Assembly (NCBI RefSeq): GCF_012275535.1
Contig: NZ_JAAVTK010000004.1
Coordinates: 186,001-250,000 of the forward strand
DNA from: Hymenobacter artigasi
Lineage (GTDB): Bacteria; Bacteroidota; Bacteroidia; Cytophagales; Hymenobacteraceae
DNA length: 64,000 nucleotides
Direction of reading: 5' to 3'
Within the stretch, counting starts at the first letter, position 1, and every line of letters begins with the position of its first letter. The translations under genes and the position numbers were made by a program. Below are positions 26,924 to 35,242 of the stretch, in pieces. The notes beneath the pieces were generated by a model. That model saw only the letters and a program-made list of their open reading frames with translations, had not been told where the DNA came from and ran no database searches.

Positions 26924-26960
26924 CAAAAAAAGCAGCGCCGGGACCCGGGCGCTGCTTTTA
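26924..26960 (-). terminator. Rho-independent terminator after the Met-rich outer-membrane protein
   Basis: 12-bp stem AAAAGCAGCGCC with an 8-base loop, followed on the minus strand by seven T. Separates this gene from the riboswitch promoter. Confidence 0.9.
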
Positions 26961-26981
26961 GATTCTGACCGGTTATCAACG

Positions 26982-28565
26982 CTACATTTTCATGCCCTTC
27001 ATCCCGCCGTGCTTCATGCCGCCGTGGCCCATGTGCATGCTCATGCGCGGAGCGATGAAGCGCAGGTATACTTCAAAGGAGAGCGGGTTTTTACCATAGG
27101 CACTTAGCAGCGCGGCGTTGTCGATATTATAGGTGTTGAGGGTGCCGGTGAGGCCGAGGTCGAGCCAGCCGGCTTTGGTTTTGGCGATGTACTTCGAAGC
27201 GCCGAGCGTGAAGGCCGATACCTGGCGGTTGGCATGCCCGGCCTCGTCGGTAGCGGCCGGCAGCAGCAGCTCGTCGTAGTTCAGCTGGAGGGTTTCGAGG
27301 CGGGTAAACAGGTTGAACTGGCGGGCCTGGTAGTTGCTTTCGAGCAGGAAGGAATTGGAATACGTCGTTTCCTCGCCACTGCCGCTGTGCCGGTTCATGC
27401 CCCACACGAAGGTGGAGGACAGGATGCTTGCCTTGCCCACATTCGCGTTGTGCAGCACCGAGGCTGTGGTGCGGTCCACGTTGTCGTTGGGTTCCAACTC
27501 CTCGGGGCTCTTGAGGTGGGCGGCCGAAACCTGCAGCGCCAGATTATCCGAAGGGTTCACCGAGAGGCGCCCGCTGTAGGAGTCGAAGCGCGGCTTATCG
27601 AAGCTGTAGCGGTTTTCATTGGGCTCGCGGCCGGTGAAGAGCGAGCCTTCGAGCTTGGCGTTGCGGTAGCGCACGCCCAGCGTGGCCACCCCGAACTGAA
27701 TGTGGGTGGCATCCTGCCAGTGGTGGCCCAGCGGGGCCGCCGGCAGGTTGGCCGCCGAGGGCCGGTGCATGAACACGGGCGGCCCGATGGCCGGCTCGCC
27801 GGGGTAGCCGAGGTAGGCGGTCAGGTCCACGTCCTGGCTGGCGGCGTAGGTGTAGCCCACGGCCAGAGCGCTCACAAGGTCGTGCGGGTGCTGGTGGTCG
27901 TACAGCTTTTCGCCCTTCCACGACTCGCCGGTCTGGAACAGCAGCGGGTAGCCCGCGCCGCCCACCGTCAGCGCATCGGCCGACACCATGGCCTGGATGC
28001 TGAACAGCCCGCGCTGGCCCACCAGGTGGTTGGCCATGCCCATTACGTAGGTGTTGGCGCGGAAATTAGCATCGCCACGTAGCTGGCTATGGTTGAAATT
28101 CTGACTGGTGTAGCGCAGGAATGCGGAATACATCAGCATCACGTCCCAACCCTTCGACTGGTACATCTGCATGTACATCGGCGAGGAATCGGGGTGCCAG
28201 CTCGTGCCCGAGCCCTGGCGCGTCATCGGCAGGTTTTTCGAGAACGAGTTGCGCATGTCCATCATCGTGTCGCCGCTGCTGTCGGCGGCCGTGCCCATGT
28301 TCATGCCCGGCATATTCATTTCCGGCATGGCCGGCGCGGCGGGCTTGGGCTGTGTTGATTCAGCCGGCGAAGAGGCGGCGGGACTGGGCGGCGGCACCGG
28401 AGCCGTGCCAGCTGATTTTGGTTTGGGCCGGGGCGCAGCTGGCTTGGCCTTTGCCTTGGGTGCGGGCATCGGCGTCGACATATCCATGCCCGGCATGCCG
28501 GTGTGCTGAGCCAAGGCCGAAGTGCCCAGCAACAGGCCCAGAGAAGTGAGAAGAAGAGGTTTCAT
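26982..28565 (-). CDS. Met/His-rich outer-membrane protein, possible copper binding
   Basis: 527 residues. Signal peptide ending ALAQ (about 1-19), then a Met-rich segment (MPGMDMSTPMP; later MPEMNMPGMNMG) within a Lys/Pro/Ala-rich linker, a barrel-like domain with the unusual YDHQHPHDL motif, and a C-terminal tail MGHGGMKHGGMKGMKM. Clustered Met and His in a secreted protein suggest Cu(I)/Cu(II) binding, as in outer-membrane proteins of copper-resistance loci; no other copper gene is adjacent, so this is inference. Start ATG 28565 is fixed by the signal peptide. Confidence 0.72.
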   Translation of the reverse strand: MKPLLLTSLGLLLGTSALAQHTGMPGMDMSTPMPAPKAKAKPAAPRPKPKSAGTAPVPPPSPAASSPAESTQPKPAAPAMPEMNMPGMNMGTAADSSGDTMMDMRNSFSKNLPMTRQGSGTSWHPDSSPMYMQMYQSKGWDVMLMYSAFLRYTSQNFNHSQLRGDANFRANTYVMGMANHLVGQRGLFSIQAMVSADALTVGGAGYPLLFQTGESWKGEKLYDHQHPHDLVSALAVGYTYAASQDVDLTAYLGYPGEPAIGPPVFMHRPSAANLPAAPLGHHWQDATHIQFGVATLGVRYRNAKLEGSLFTGREPNENRYSFDKPRFDSYSGRLSVNPSDNLALQVSAAHLKSPEELEPNDNVDRTTASVLHNANVGKASILSSTFVWGMNRHSGSGEETTYSNSFLLESNYQARQFNLFTRLETLQLNYDELLLPAATDEAGHANRQVSAFTLGASKYIAKTKAGWLDLGLTGTLNTYNIDNAALLSAYGKNPLSFEVYLRFIAPRMSMHMGHGGMKHGGMKGMKM

Positions 28566-28833
28566 AATATAGAGTGAGTTGGCAGGGGTGATTAATCGCA
28601 GGCATTTACGCTGTTTGGGAGCTATGCTGCTCGGCAGGCCAACCACCCTGGAGCACGACGTACTACTTAACTACGACGAATAGGTATTTGCGCGGGCTGC
28701 TGGCATTTCGGATGGCCTCCGTTAGGCGGTACAGAATTCGGGCGTACCAGCCCCGGCTCCAGTACGTAATCAGGCCAAAAAGATGCAGAATTACACCCTC
28801 CCCAAGGGCCTTTGGCAAATCCCACTAAAGCAA
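28566..28833. other. Intergenic stretch without a supported gene
   Basis: A 52-codon minus-strand frame (TTG 28818 to stop 28663, containing YWSRGWYARILYRLTEAIR) has protein-like composition but no usual start and a TAG just upstream; it may be a gene remnant. I saw no promoter element for the downstream gene. Confidence 0.4.
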
Positions 28834-28868
28834 GCGTGCCCCCCGAAACTGGGTTTCGGGGGGCACGC
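28834..28868 (-). terminator. Hairpin terminator after CoA-binding protein gene
   Basis: Perfect 14-bp stem CGTGCCCCCCGAAA with loop CTGGG, 22 bases beyond the stop codon; weak T content. Confidence 0.75.
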
Positions 28869-28889
28869 GATTCGAAATGCTGCTTTTAT

Positions 28890-29249
28890 TTAATACTGCC
28901 CAATCGAGAGCAGGACCAGCGTGCAGGCTTCCTCCGTCTGGATGCCGCGCTGCTGGGCGAGGCGTTCCAGCTCGGGGTTTTCGGTGCCGGGGTTGAAGAG
29001 GATGCGCTTGGGCTGCAGGTCCAGAATGTAGTCGTACCAGGTGGGTTGGTTTTGCGGGCCCACGTAGAGCGTCACAGTGTCGATGTCGGTTTCCTGGGGC
29101 CGGTCGGTGTGAATGTCGAGCCCGGCCACCTGGCCTTTGCGAATGCCGACGGGCACTACTTCGTGGCCGTGGTTTTTGAGCATGTGCGCCGCCCGGTACG
29201 AGTAGCGGGCCGGATTATCGGAAGCACCGAGAACAAGAGTCTTTTTCAT
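28890..29249 (-). CDS. CoA-binding-domain protein (YccU-like)
   Basis: 119 residues from ATG 29249. Rossmann-like CoA-binding domain: KKTLVLGASDNPARYSYRAAHML, then VPVGIRKGQVAG, and the C-terminal RILFNPGTENPELERLAQQRGI. Small stand-alone members of this family bind CoA but their cellular role is not established. A longer in-frame extension upstream lacks any domain and was rejected. Confidence 0.85.
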   Translation of the reverse strand: MKKTLVLGASDNPARYSYRAAHMLKNHGHEVVPVGIRKGQVAGLDIHTDRPQETDIDTVTLYVGPQNQPTWYDYILDLQPKRILFNPGTENPELERLAQQRGIQTEEACTLVLLSIGQY

Positions 29250-29386
29250 AATGGTATGGTAACGGGCACCCGGCGGGCGGGTGCGGATTGTTGAGGTAAG
29301 TTCAGTAGTACGAAAAGGCCACTGTTTCAGCCAGCCTAACGCGCCACCCCGCCGAAGGGTGCCCCGCCTGCCCGAAGCGGCAAAAC

Positions 29387-30958
29387 CTAGCGGCTCACCG
29401 CCGCCCGCACCGCTTCGGCGCAGCGCTCGCCGTCCATCGCGGCCGACACGATGCCGCCCGCGTAGCCCGCGCCCTCGCCGCACGGGTACAGCCCCGCCAC
29501 CTCCGGATGCCGCAGCGTGTCCTTGTCGCGCGGGATGCGGATGGGGGCCGAGGTCCGGCTTTCCACGCCCACAATCTGGGCGGCGTTGGTGGCGTAGCCG
29601 GGAATCTTCCGGCCGAAATCGCGGAAGCCCTGGCGCAGGCGCTCGGCCAGCACCGACCCCAGCACATCGTCCATTTGCACCGACACCAGGCCGGGCTGGT
29701 AAGAGGTTTCGAGCAAGCTGGCAGACTGTTTGTTTTTGAGAAAGTCGCCGAGCAACTGGGCCGGAGCGTGCTGCGTGCCGCCTGCCGCCCGGCAGGCCAG
29801 CTGCTCAATCTGCTGCTGAAAGTGCAGGCCGGCCAGCGGGCCGTACTGCTTCACGTCCATGTCGGCCAGCTCCACGGCGGCCACAATGCCGGAGTTGGCA
29901 TAGCGCGAGTCGCGGCGGCTCGGGCTCATGCCGTTCACCACGACCTCGCCCGGGGCCGTGGCCGCCGGTACTATGAACCCGCCCGGGCACATACAAAACG
30001 AGAACACGCCACGCTGCTCGCCGCGCACCTCCGTTTGGTGTACCAGCGAGTAGGAGGCGGCCGGCAGCAGGCCGCGGTCAATCCGGCGGTACTGGGCCTG
30101 GTCAATCAGCTCCTGCGGATGCTCGACGCGTACACCCAGCGCAAAGGGCTTGGCCTCGATGAGCACACCGCGCCGGTGCAGTAGCTCATAAATGTCGCGG
30201 GCCGAATGGCCGGTGGCCAGAATGGTGGCCTCCGCCTCAACGGTCGCGCCGGTGGCCGTCACCACGCCGCGCAGCTGGTTATTGTCGAGCAGCAGGTCGG
30301 TTACGCGGGTTTCGAAATGCACCTCGCCGCCGGCGTCGATGATGGCCTCGCGCAGGGCCTGCACCACGGCTGGCAATTTGTTGGTGCCGATGTGGGGGTG
30401 GGCGTCCACCAGAATGTCGGGCGTCGCGCCGTGCTGCACCAGGCGGCGGAGCACGCGGCCCACATCTCCGCGCTTGGTGGCGCGGGTATAGAGCTTGCCA
30501 TCGGAATACGTGCCGGCTCCGCCTTCGCCAAAACAGTAATTGGAATCGGGGTTTACCAACTGGTCTTTGTTAATGGCGGCGAGGTCGCGACGGCGGGCGC
30601 GCACGTCGCGCCCGCGCTCCAGCACTATTGGTTTCAGGCCCAGCTCCAGGCAGCGCAACGCCGCAAATAGGCCCGCCGGACCCGCCCCGATGATGAGTAC
30701 ACGTGGGTTATTAGCTTTCACATTTGGATAAACAAACCATGGACCGAATAGCTCGCTCGGTGGGGCGCTCTGGTAAATGTCGGCGCGTAGTCGCACCAGG
30801 GGTTGCCGGCCCCGGGCATCAATAGAACGCCGGCGTAAGTGCACAAAATCAGCTTCGCCCGGAGCCAGGCCGGCCTGTTGCAAAATGGCTTCGTACCGCG
30901 CCAACTCATCGAAAGCAACTTCGGGGGCGAGAAGTACTTCTAATTCTTGTTTTAACAT
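29387..30958 (-). CDS. FAD-dependent oxidoreductase (COG2509 type)
   Basis: 523 residues. An N-terminal accessory domain (1-80) precedes the dinucleotide fold VLIIGAGPAGLFAALRCLELG (about 87-107) ending with VLERG. Further matches: CFGEGGAGTYSDGKLYTR, ATGHSARDIYELL and the C-terminal YPCGEGAGYAGGIVSAAMDG. This uncharacterised FAD-dependent dehydrogenase family is widespread; substrate unknown. Divergent from the MHS transporter. Confidence 0.88.
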   Translation of the reverse strand: MLKQELEVLLAPEVAFDELARYEAILQQAGLAPGEADFVHLRRRSIDARGRQPLVRLRADIYQSAPPSELFGPWFVYPNVKANNPRVLIIGAGPAGLFAALRCLELGLKPIVLERGRDVRARRRDLAAINKDQLVNPDSNYCFGEGGAGTYSDGKLYTRATKRGDVGRVLRRLVQHGATPDILVDAHPHIGTNKLPAVVQALREAIIDAGGEVHFETRVTDLLLDNNQLRGVVTATGATVEAEATILATGHSARDIYELLHRRGVLIEAKPFALGVRVEHPQELIDQAQYRRIDRGLLPAASYSLVHQTEVRGEQRGVFSFCMCPGGFIVPAATAPGEVVVNGMSPSRRDSRYANSGIVAAVELADMDVKQYGPLAGLHFQQQIEQLACRAAGGTQHAPAQLLGDFLKNKQSASLLETSYQPGLVSVQMDDVLGSVLAERLRQGFRDFGRKIPGYATNAAQIVGVESRTSAPIRIPRDKDTLRHPEVAGLYPCGEGAGYAGGIVSAAMDGERCAEAVRAAVSR

Positions 30959-31108
30959 TTGTGTATATGAAAGGTGGCTATCCTTTTGGGTATAGGCTTG
31001 TTGTTGCCCGGCATTGCTGCAAAGTTACGGCCGCCGGAGCAGCGCAGCCGGCGCACAAAAAATCAGGAGGCCTCAGCCATCGCGGGCCGCAAATCGTTTA
31101 TTTGCCCT

Positions 31109-32428
31109 ATGACTACAACTACCCTTTCAGCACCGGTGTCGCGGTTGCGCTCTATTGTCAGCGGCTCCATTGGCAACCTTGTCGAGTGGTACGACTGGTA
31201 TGCCTATTCGGCTTTCGCCCTCTACTTCGCTCCCGTGTTCTTCCCGCAGGGCAGTGCTACAGCGCAGCTCCTGAACACGGCCGCGATTTTTGCGGTGGGG
31301 TTTCTGATGCGGCCGCTGGGGGCCTGGGTACTGGGTGCGTATGCCGACCGCCACGGCCGGCGGGCGGCATTGCTGCTCTCGGTCCAGCTCATGGCTTGCG
31401 GCTCGCTGCTGATTGCGGTCGCCCCGGGCTATGCTACTATTGGAGTGCTTGCGCCGGCGCTGCTGTTGCTGGCCCGGCTGGTGCAGGGCATCAGCGTGGG
31501 GGGCGAGTACGGCACCTCGGCCACCTACCTGAGCGAGATGGCCGGCGCGAAGCACCGGGGCTTCTGGTCCAGCTTTCAATACCTCACCCTAATGGGCGGG
31601 CAACTGCTGGCGCTGGTGGTGCAGCTGGGTTTGCAGCAACTGCTCACCCCCGCGCAGCTGGGGGCCTGGGGCTGGCGTGTGCCGTTCGTCATTGGGGCGC
31701 TGGCGGCGCTGGGCGCGCTATACCTGCGCACCCACATGGGCGAAACCGCCGCTTTCGAGCAGCAGCAAAACGCCCTTTTAGCCGACCCCGAAGGCGAGGG
31801 CCGGGCACCCTCGCCCAGCCAGTTTCGCATGCTGATGCAGCACCCGCGGGCCGTGCTCACCGTGGTGGGCCTCACGCTGGGCGGTACGCTGGCGTTCTAC
31901 ACTTTCACCACTTACGCCCAGAAATTCCTGGTCAATACCTCCGGTTTTTCCAAGGAGCAGGCTACCCTGATTTCATTCGGGGTGATGGCGGTGGCGCTGT
32001 TGTTTCAGCCCTTGCTGGGCGCTATTTCTGATAAGGTGGGGCGGCGGCCGGTGCTGCTCATGTTTGGTATTGGGGCCACGCTGGGCACGGTGCCGCTGCT
32101 GCGGCAGCTGGCCCACACGCAGGATGCGTGGGTGGCGGCGGGCCTGCTCATCGCGGCGCTGTTTGTGGTGAGCGGCTACACGTCCATCAGTGCGGTGGTG
32201 AAGGCGGAGCTTTTTCCCACTGAAATCCGGGCCCTGGGCGTGGGCTTGCCGTTTGCCCTCACGGTGGCCATTTTTGGCGGCACGGCCGAGTACGTGGCCT
32301 TGTTCGCCAAGCAGCACGGCGTGGAAGAATGGTTCTACTGGTACGTAACGGGCTGCGCGCTGCTCTCGCTGCTGGTGTACTGGCGCATGGGCGAAACGCG
32401 GGCCGAGAAGGGCCGGATGACGGAGTAA
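31109..32428 (+). CDS. MFS transporter, metabolite:H+ symporter (MHS) family
   Basis: 439 residues, twelve predicted membrane helices. The start of helix 1 (GNLVEWYDWYAYS) and the loop ADRHGRRAAL are diagnostic of the MHS/KgtP-like group, as is RLVQGISVGGEYGTSATYLSE. These import dicarboxylates or other organic acids with protons; specificity cannot be assigned. ATG 31109 was chosen since the preceding in-frame sequence is not membrane-like. TTTATTTG ends 4 bases before the ATG and partly resembles a -7 element. Confidence 0.9.
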   Translation: MTTTTLSAPVSRLRSIVSGSIGNLVEWYDWYAYSAFALYFAPVFFPQGSATAQLLNTAAIFAVGFLMRPLGAWVLGAYADRHGRRAALLLSVQLMACGSLLIAVAPGYATIGVLAPALLLLARLVQGISVGGEYGTSATYLSEMAGAKHRGFWSSFQYLTLMGGQLLALVVQLGLQQLLTPAQLGAWGWRVPFVIGALAALGALYLRTHMGETAAFEQQQNALLADPEGEGRAPSPSQFRMLMQHPRAVLTVVGLTLGGTLAFYTFTTYAQKFLVNTSGFSKEQATLISFGVMAVALLFQPLLGAISDKVGRRPVLLMFGIGATLGTVPLLRQLAHTQDAWVAAGLLIAALFVVSGYTSISAVVKAELFPTEIRALGVGLPFALTVAIFGGTAEYVALFAKQHGVEEWFYWYVTGCALLSLLVYWRMGETRAEKGRMTE

Positions 32429-32444
32429 CAACTGTTCAAAAATG

Positions 32445-32493
32445 AAAAACCGGAACCTGTCGCTGGATACAGCTGGACAGGTTCCGGTTTTTT
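32445..32493. terminator. Bidirectional terminator between convergent genes
   Basis: About 16-bp stem AAAACCGGAACCTGTC with T run on the right and A run on the left; serves both the transporter and the TPR gene. Confidence 0.9.
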
Positions 32494-32508
32494 GCTGGGC
32501 GCCATCTA

Positions 32509-33183
32509 TTAGCGCGGGGAGGCTTTCTGAAGCTCGGGTATGAATTCCCAGTTGTGCGTGGCCGTTGCATCCAGGGCACTGGCCGAGTCCACGTATTTCC
32601 AGGCATTGCTGTAATCATGCTTGAAAAAATAAGCTACAGCCATTTTCATGTACGCATCGGTGGTGCCCTTTGCATCACTTGTATCTGCCAGATACTCCTG
32701 AAGCTTGGCTACGGCCGTATCCAAATCCGGCGAGTGATGAGTTACATCGTATCGACTGAGCAACGCCTGCGCCATATCAATCAATAAGCGCCGATTAGCG
32801 GGATTGTGGCGCCGGCTGATTTGGAAATAGCGCAGGGCATCGGTAGGGTGTTGGCGCTGACCTTCAATTACCCCGAAGCCCCAATAAGCAGACGCATTGG
32901 TGCTGTCCAATAGCCACGCTTGGTTGAACCGTTTGATGGCCGTTGTAAAATCATTAGCATAAAAGAAATCCCAGCCCCGTTGCGCAAATTGAGTTGCGGC
33001 TACCCGTCGGTCAGGAAAATCAGCGAGAAGTCGGGCATCTGCTTTTTGCAGTGCCCGGCTTTTTTTGAATCCGCCGTACATCGGAATCAGGTTAATATTA
33101 CCATCGCTCGCTACTTGAGCCGTGGCAGCTCCCATATTGCTGCCTAGCAATACGAACATCCAGAAATTGGCGTGCCATTTCAT
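32509..33183 (-). CDS. Secreted TPR-like protein
   Basis: 224 residues with a signal peptide (about 1-23). Contains at least two tetratricopeptide-like helix pairs (AQRGWDFFYANDFTTAIKRF; AYWGFGVIEGQRQHPTDALRYF) and a third near 170-200 (MKMAVAYFFKHDYSNAWKYV). Such repeats mediate protein contacts; partner unknown. Base composition is slightly lower in GC than neighbours. Confidence 0.75.
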   Translation of the reverse strand: MKWHANFWMFVLLGSNMGAATAQVASDGNINLIPMYGGFKKSRALQKADARLLADFPDRRVAATQFAQRGWDFFYANDFTTAIKRFNQAWLLDSTNASAYWGFGVIEGQRQHPTDALRYFQISRRHNPANRRLLIDMAQALLSRYDVTHHSPDLDTAVAKLQEYLADTSDAKGTTDAYMKMAVAYFFKHDYSNAWKYVDSASALDATATHNWEFIPELQKASPR

Positions 33184-33223
33184 AAGTGTAGTAAAAGTTG
33201 AATGCTACGGCCGCTGGTTGCGC

Positions 33224-34219
33224 TTACGCGCCTATACCCGTTTCCTCCAGCACGCTATCCACCCATCCCTTTCCCCAGTCTTCCAGCTCCTGGGCAGTCC
33301 AGAGCTGGGGGTAGAAGATGCGGCGCTGGAACTTGGGGGGCAGGTAGCTGCGCCAGTTGGTACCGCCCGTAGCGGCCACGTCGGTGGGGTTGCGCTGCAG
33401 GTAGCGCACCGCCGATTTGAAGTGCATCAGCGGCCAGTTCACGTTCACGCTGATGTCGAGCTGGCGCAGGGCGCGCAGCAGGCGCGGGTGTTGGCGTTCT
33501 TCTGCGGGCAGGCGCTGCACCACGGCCCACACGTTGCGGTGGTGGTAGGCTTCGGCGTGGCGCACGAGGTCGGCGGTGTACTTGCGCTCGAATTCGATGA
33601 GGGTGAGGGCCTTGGCCCCGCTGGCTTCGACGGTGGCCCCGGCCTTCCAGTAAATGCAGCCCAGCAGCTCGTCGTAGTCGTAGGCCGAGGCCTTGCCCAG
33701 GGCCTGGCGCTTGGCCTCGTCGGTGAGGTTCTCGAGGCTGGTGCTGGCAATCTCAATCATGCGGTACTGCACGCTCTGGAAGCCCGAGGCGGGCATCAGG
33801 GCCATGCGGAAGTCGAGGAACTGCTGCTTGTCCATGCCATCCACCATCACATCAAACGAGTCGATGAGGTTGTCGAAATAGCGGTTGATGCGGCCTAGGC
33901 GCAGCACAACTTCACCCAAAGTCGGTTGCTGGAGGTCGCCAATCTGTTCGTATTCACAGAGGCAGAGCTTGAAATACAGCTCCGAAATCTGGTGGTACAT
34001 GATGAAAATCCGCTCGTCGGGGATGTTGGTGAGCGGCCGCTGGAGGGAGAGTAGGGTGTCTAACTCAATGTAATCCCAGTAGTTAATGTATTTAGCGTGG
34101 TAGAGACCTTCGAGGTAGGCGGCCAGGTCCTGGCCGTCGGGGGCGTATTTCTCCTGGAGCCGGCGCAGCTGCGCCAGCACGGCGGGAGAAAACTCCTCCT
34201 GGGTGGGAGAGGGGGACAT
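33224..34219 (-). CDS. kynA: Tryptophan 2,3-dioxygenase
   Basis: 331 residues. Haem enzyme that opens the indole ring of tryptophan, first step of the kynurenine pathway. The motif FIMYHQISELYFKL holds the active-site His; SGFQSVQYRMIE is characteristic; the probable haem-ligand His is in MHFKSAVRYL, followed by TGGTNWRSYLPP. ATG 34219 starts the family-length protein. No other kynurenine gene is in the window. Divergent from sdaAB with a plausible promoter at 34268. Confidence 0.93.
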   Translation of the reverse strand: MSPSPTQEEFSPAVLAQLRRLQEKYAPDGQDLAAYLEGLYHAKYINYWDYIELDTLLSLQRPLTNIPDERIFIMYHQISELYFKLCLCEYEQIGDLQQPTLGEVVLRLGRINRYFDNLIDSFDVMVDGMDKQQFLDFRMALMPASGFQSVQYRMIEIASTSLENLTDEAKRQALGKASAYDYDELLGCIYWKAGATVEASGAKALTLIEFERKYTADLVRHAEAYHHRNVWAVVQRLPAEERQHPRLLRALRQLDISVNVNWPLMHFKSAVRYLQRNPTDVAATGGTNWRSYLPPKFQRRIFYPQLWTAQELEDWGKGWVDSVLEETGIGA

Positions 34220-34267
34220 GAAGAGGGGAGTGAGTGGGATGGTGGGAAAAGGCTGGGTGGCCCGCAA

Positions 34268-34297
34268 CAAATATCGTTAAAATACTGAGTTTGCAAA
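34268..34297 (-). promoter_or_regulatory. Candidate promoter for tryptophan dioxygenase
   Basis: On the minus strand TTTG (34294-34297), 18 bases, then GATATTTG (34268-34275): the -33/-7 arrangement of Bacteroidetes promoters with one mismatch in the -7 box. Transcription would start about 40 bases before the ATG. Confidence 0.5.
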
Positions 34298-34448
34298 GCG
34301 CGATTTCAGGTGGCGGGCCGAACAATTCGCAACCCAAACGGTTGGCGCGCATCTTTGTCGCTGAGTTCCGGAAGAAAAGAATTTGCGCCGGAAAATTTCT
34401 GCGCGCCAGGCACCAGCCTGAATAACCGCGTAGTCCACTGCGCAACCG

Positions 34449-34456
34449 CTACTTTT
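34449..34456 (+). promoter_or_regulatory. Candidate -7 element for sdaAB
   Basis: TACTTTTA, one mismatch to TAnnTTTG, 33 bases before the ATG. Confidence 0.4.
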
Positions 34457-34488
34457 AGCTTTCCAAACCGCACCGAAGGCATCTGCCC

Positions 34489-35169
34489 ATGGCTGAAAAA
34501 TCCAGCATTTTTGATATGATTGGCCCCGTGATGATTGGGCCCAGCTCGTCGCACACGGCCGGCGTGGTGCGTATTGCCCGGGCCGCCATTCGCATTCTGG
34601 GGGCCGTGCCCACCGAGGCGGTGGTCACGTTCTACAACTCGTTTGCCCGCACCTACGAGGGCCACGGCTCGGACCGCGCCATTGTGGCCGGCCTGCTGGG
34701 CTACGCGCCCGACGACACCCGTATCCGCACCGCGTTTGACCATGCCGAGGCGGCCGGCCTGCACTATACCTTTCAGAGCGTGGGCAATGCGTCCACCATG
34801 CACCCCAACACCATTAAGCTGAACCTGCTGGATGGGGCCACCGGCCACCGCGTGGAAGTAGTGGGCCAGAGCCGGGGCGGCGGTGTAATCCGCATTGTGG
34901 AAGTAGACGGCTTTCCGGCCGATTTTTCGGGGGCGCTGCACACGCTCATCATCGATGCCAACGACGTGCCCGGCTCCATTGCCTTCATCGCCTCGGTTAT
35001 TGCCCACGACCAGTGCAACATTGCCACCATGATGGTGAGCCGCAAGGGCCGCAACGATGCCGCCCGGCAGTTTATTGAAATGGACAGCCCGATTAAAGAA
35101 ATAACCCTGGCCTACCTGCGTCAATTAAGCTGGGTGCAGGGCATCACCTACATTCCAACGCTGGAATAA
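34489..35169 (+). CDS. sdaAB: L-serine ammonia-lyase, beta subunit
   Basis: 226 residues. Part of the two-subunit iron-sulphur L-serine dehydratase that yields pyruvate and ammonia. The N-terminal domain shows IFDMIGPVMIGPSSSHTAG and EGHGSDRAIVAGLLG; residues about 150-226 form an ACT domain (LIIDANDVPGSIAFIASVIA). The alpha subunit gene, which carries the cluster cysteines, is not adjacent. Confidence 0.94.
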   Translation: MAEKSSIFDMIGPVMIGPSSSHTAGVVRIARAAIRILGAVPTEAVVTFYNSFARTYEGHGSDRAIVAGLLGYAPDDTRIRTAFDHAEAAGLHYTFQSVGNASTMHPNTIKLNLLDGATGHRVEVVGQSRGGGVIRIVEVDGFPADFSGALHTLIIDANDVPGSIAFIASVIAHDQCNIATMMVSRKGRNDAARQFIEMDSPIKEITLAYLRQLSWVQGITYIPTLE

Positions 35170-35198
35170 GGCCGGGGCATGTAATAAAATGCCCGGCC
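35170..35198 (+). terminator. Hairpin after sdaAB
   Basis: GGCCGGGGCAT pairs with ATGCCCGGCC, starting at the stop codon of sdaAB. There is no T tract. Confidence 0.55.
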
Positions 35199-35242
35199 CA
35201 CCGATTATACCACCTCCACAGAAGCACCAATTTTTCTGCGCA

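Noticed and set aside
28663..28818. Short protein-like frame on the minus strand
   Set aside because: No usual start codon, a stop just upstream, and no recognised family; kept only as a possible remnant.
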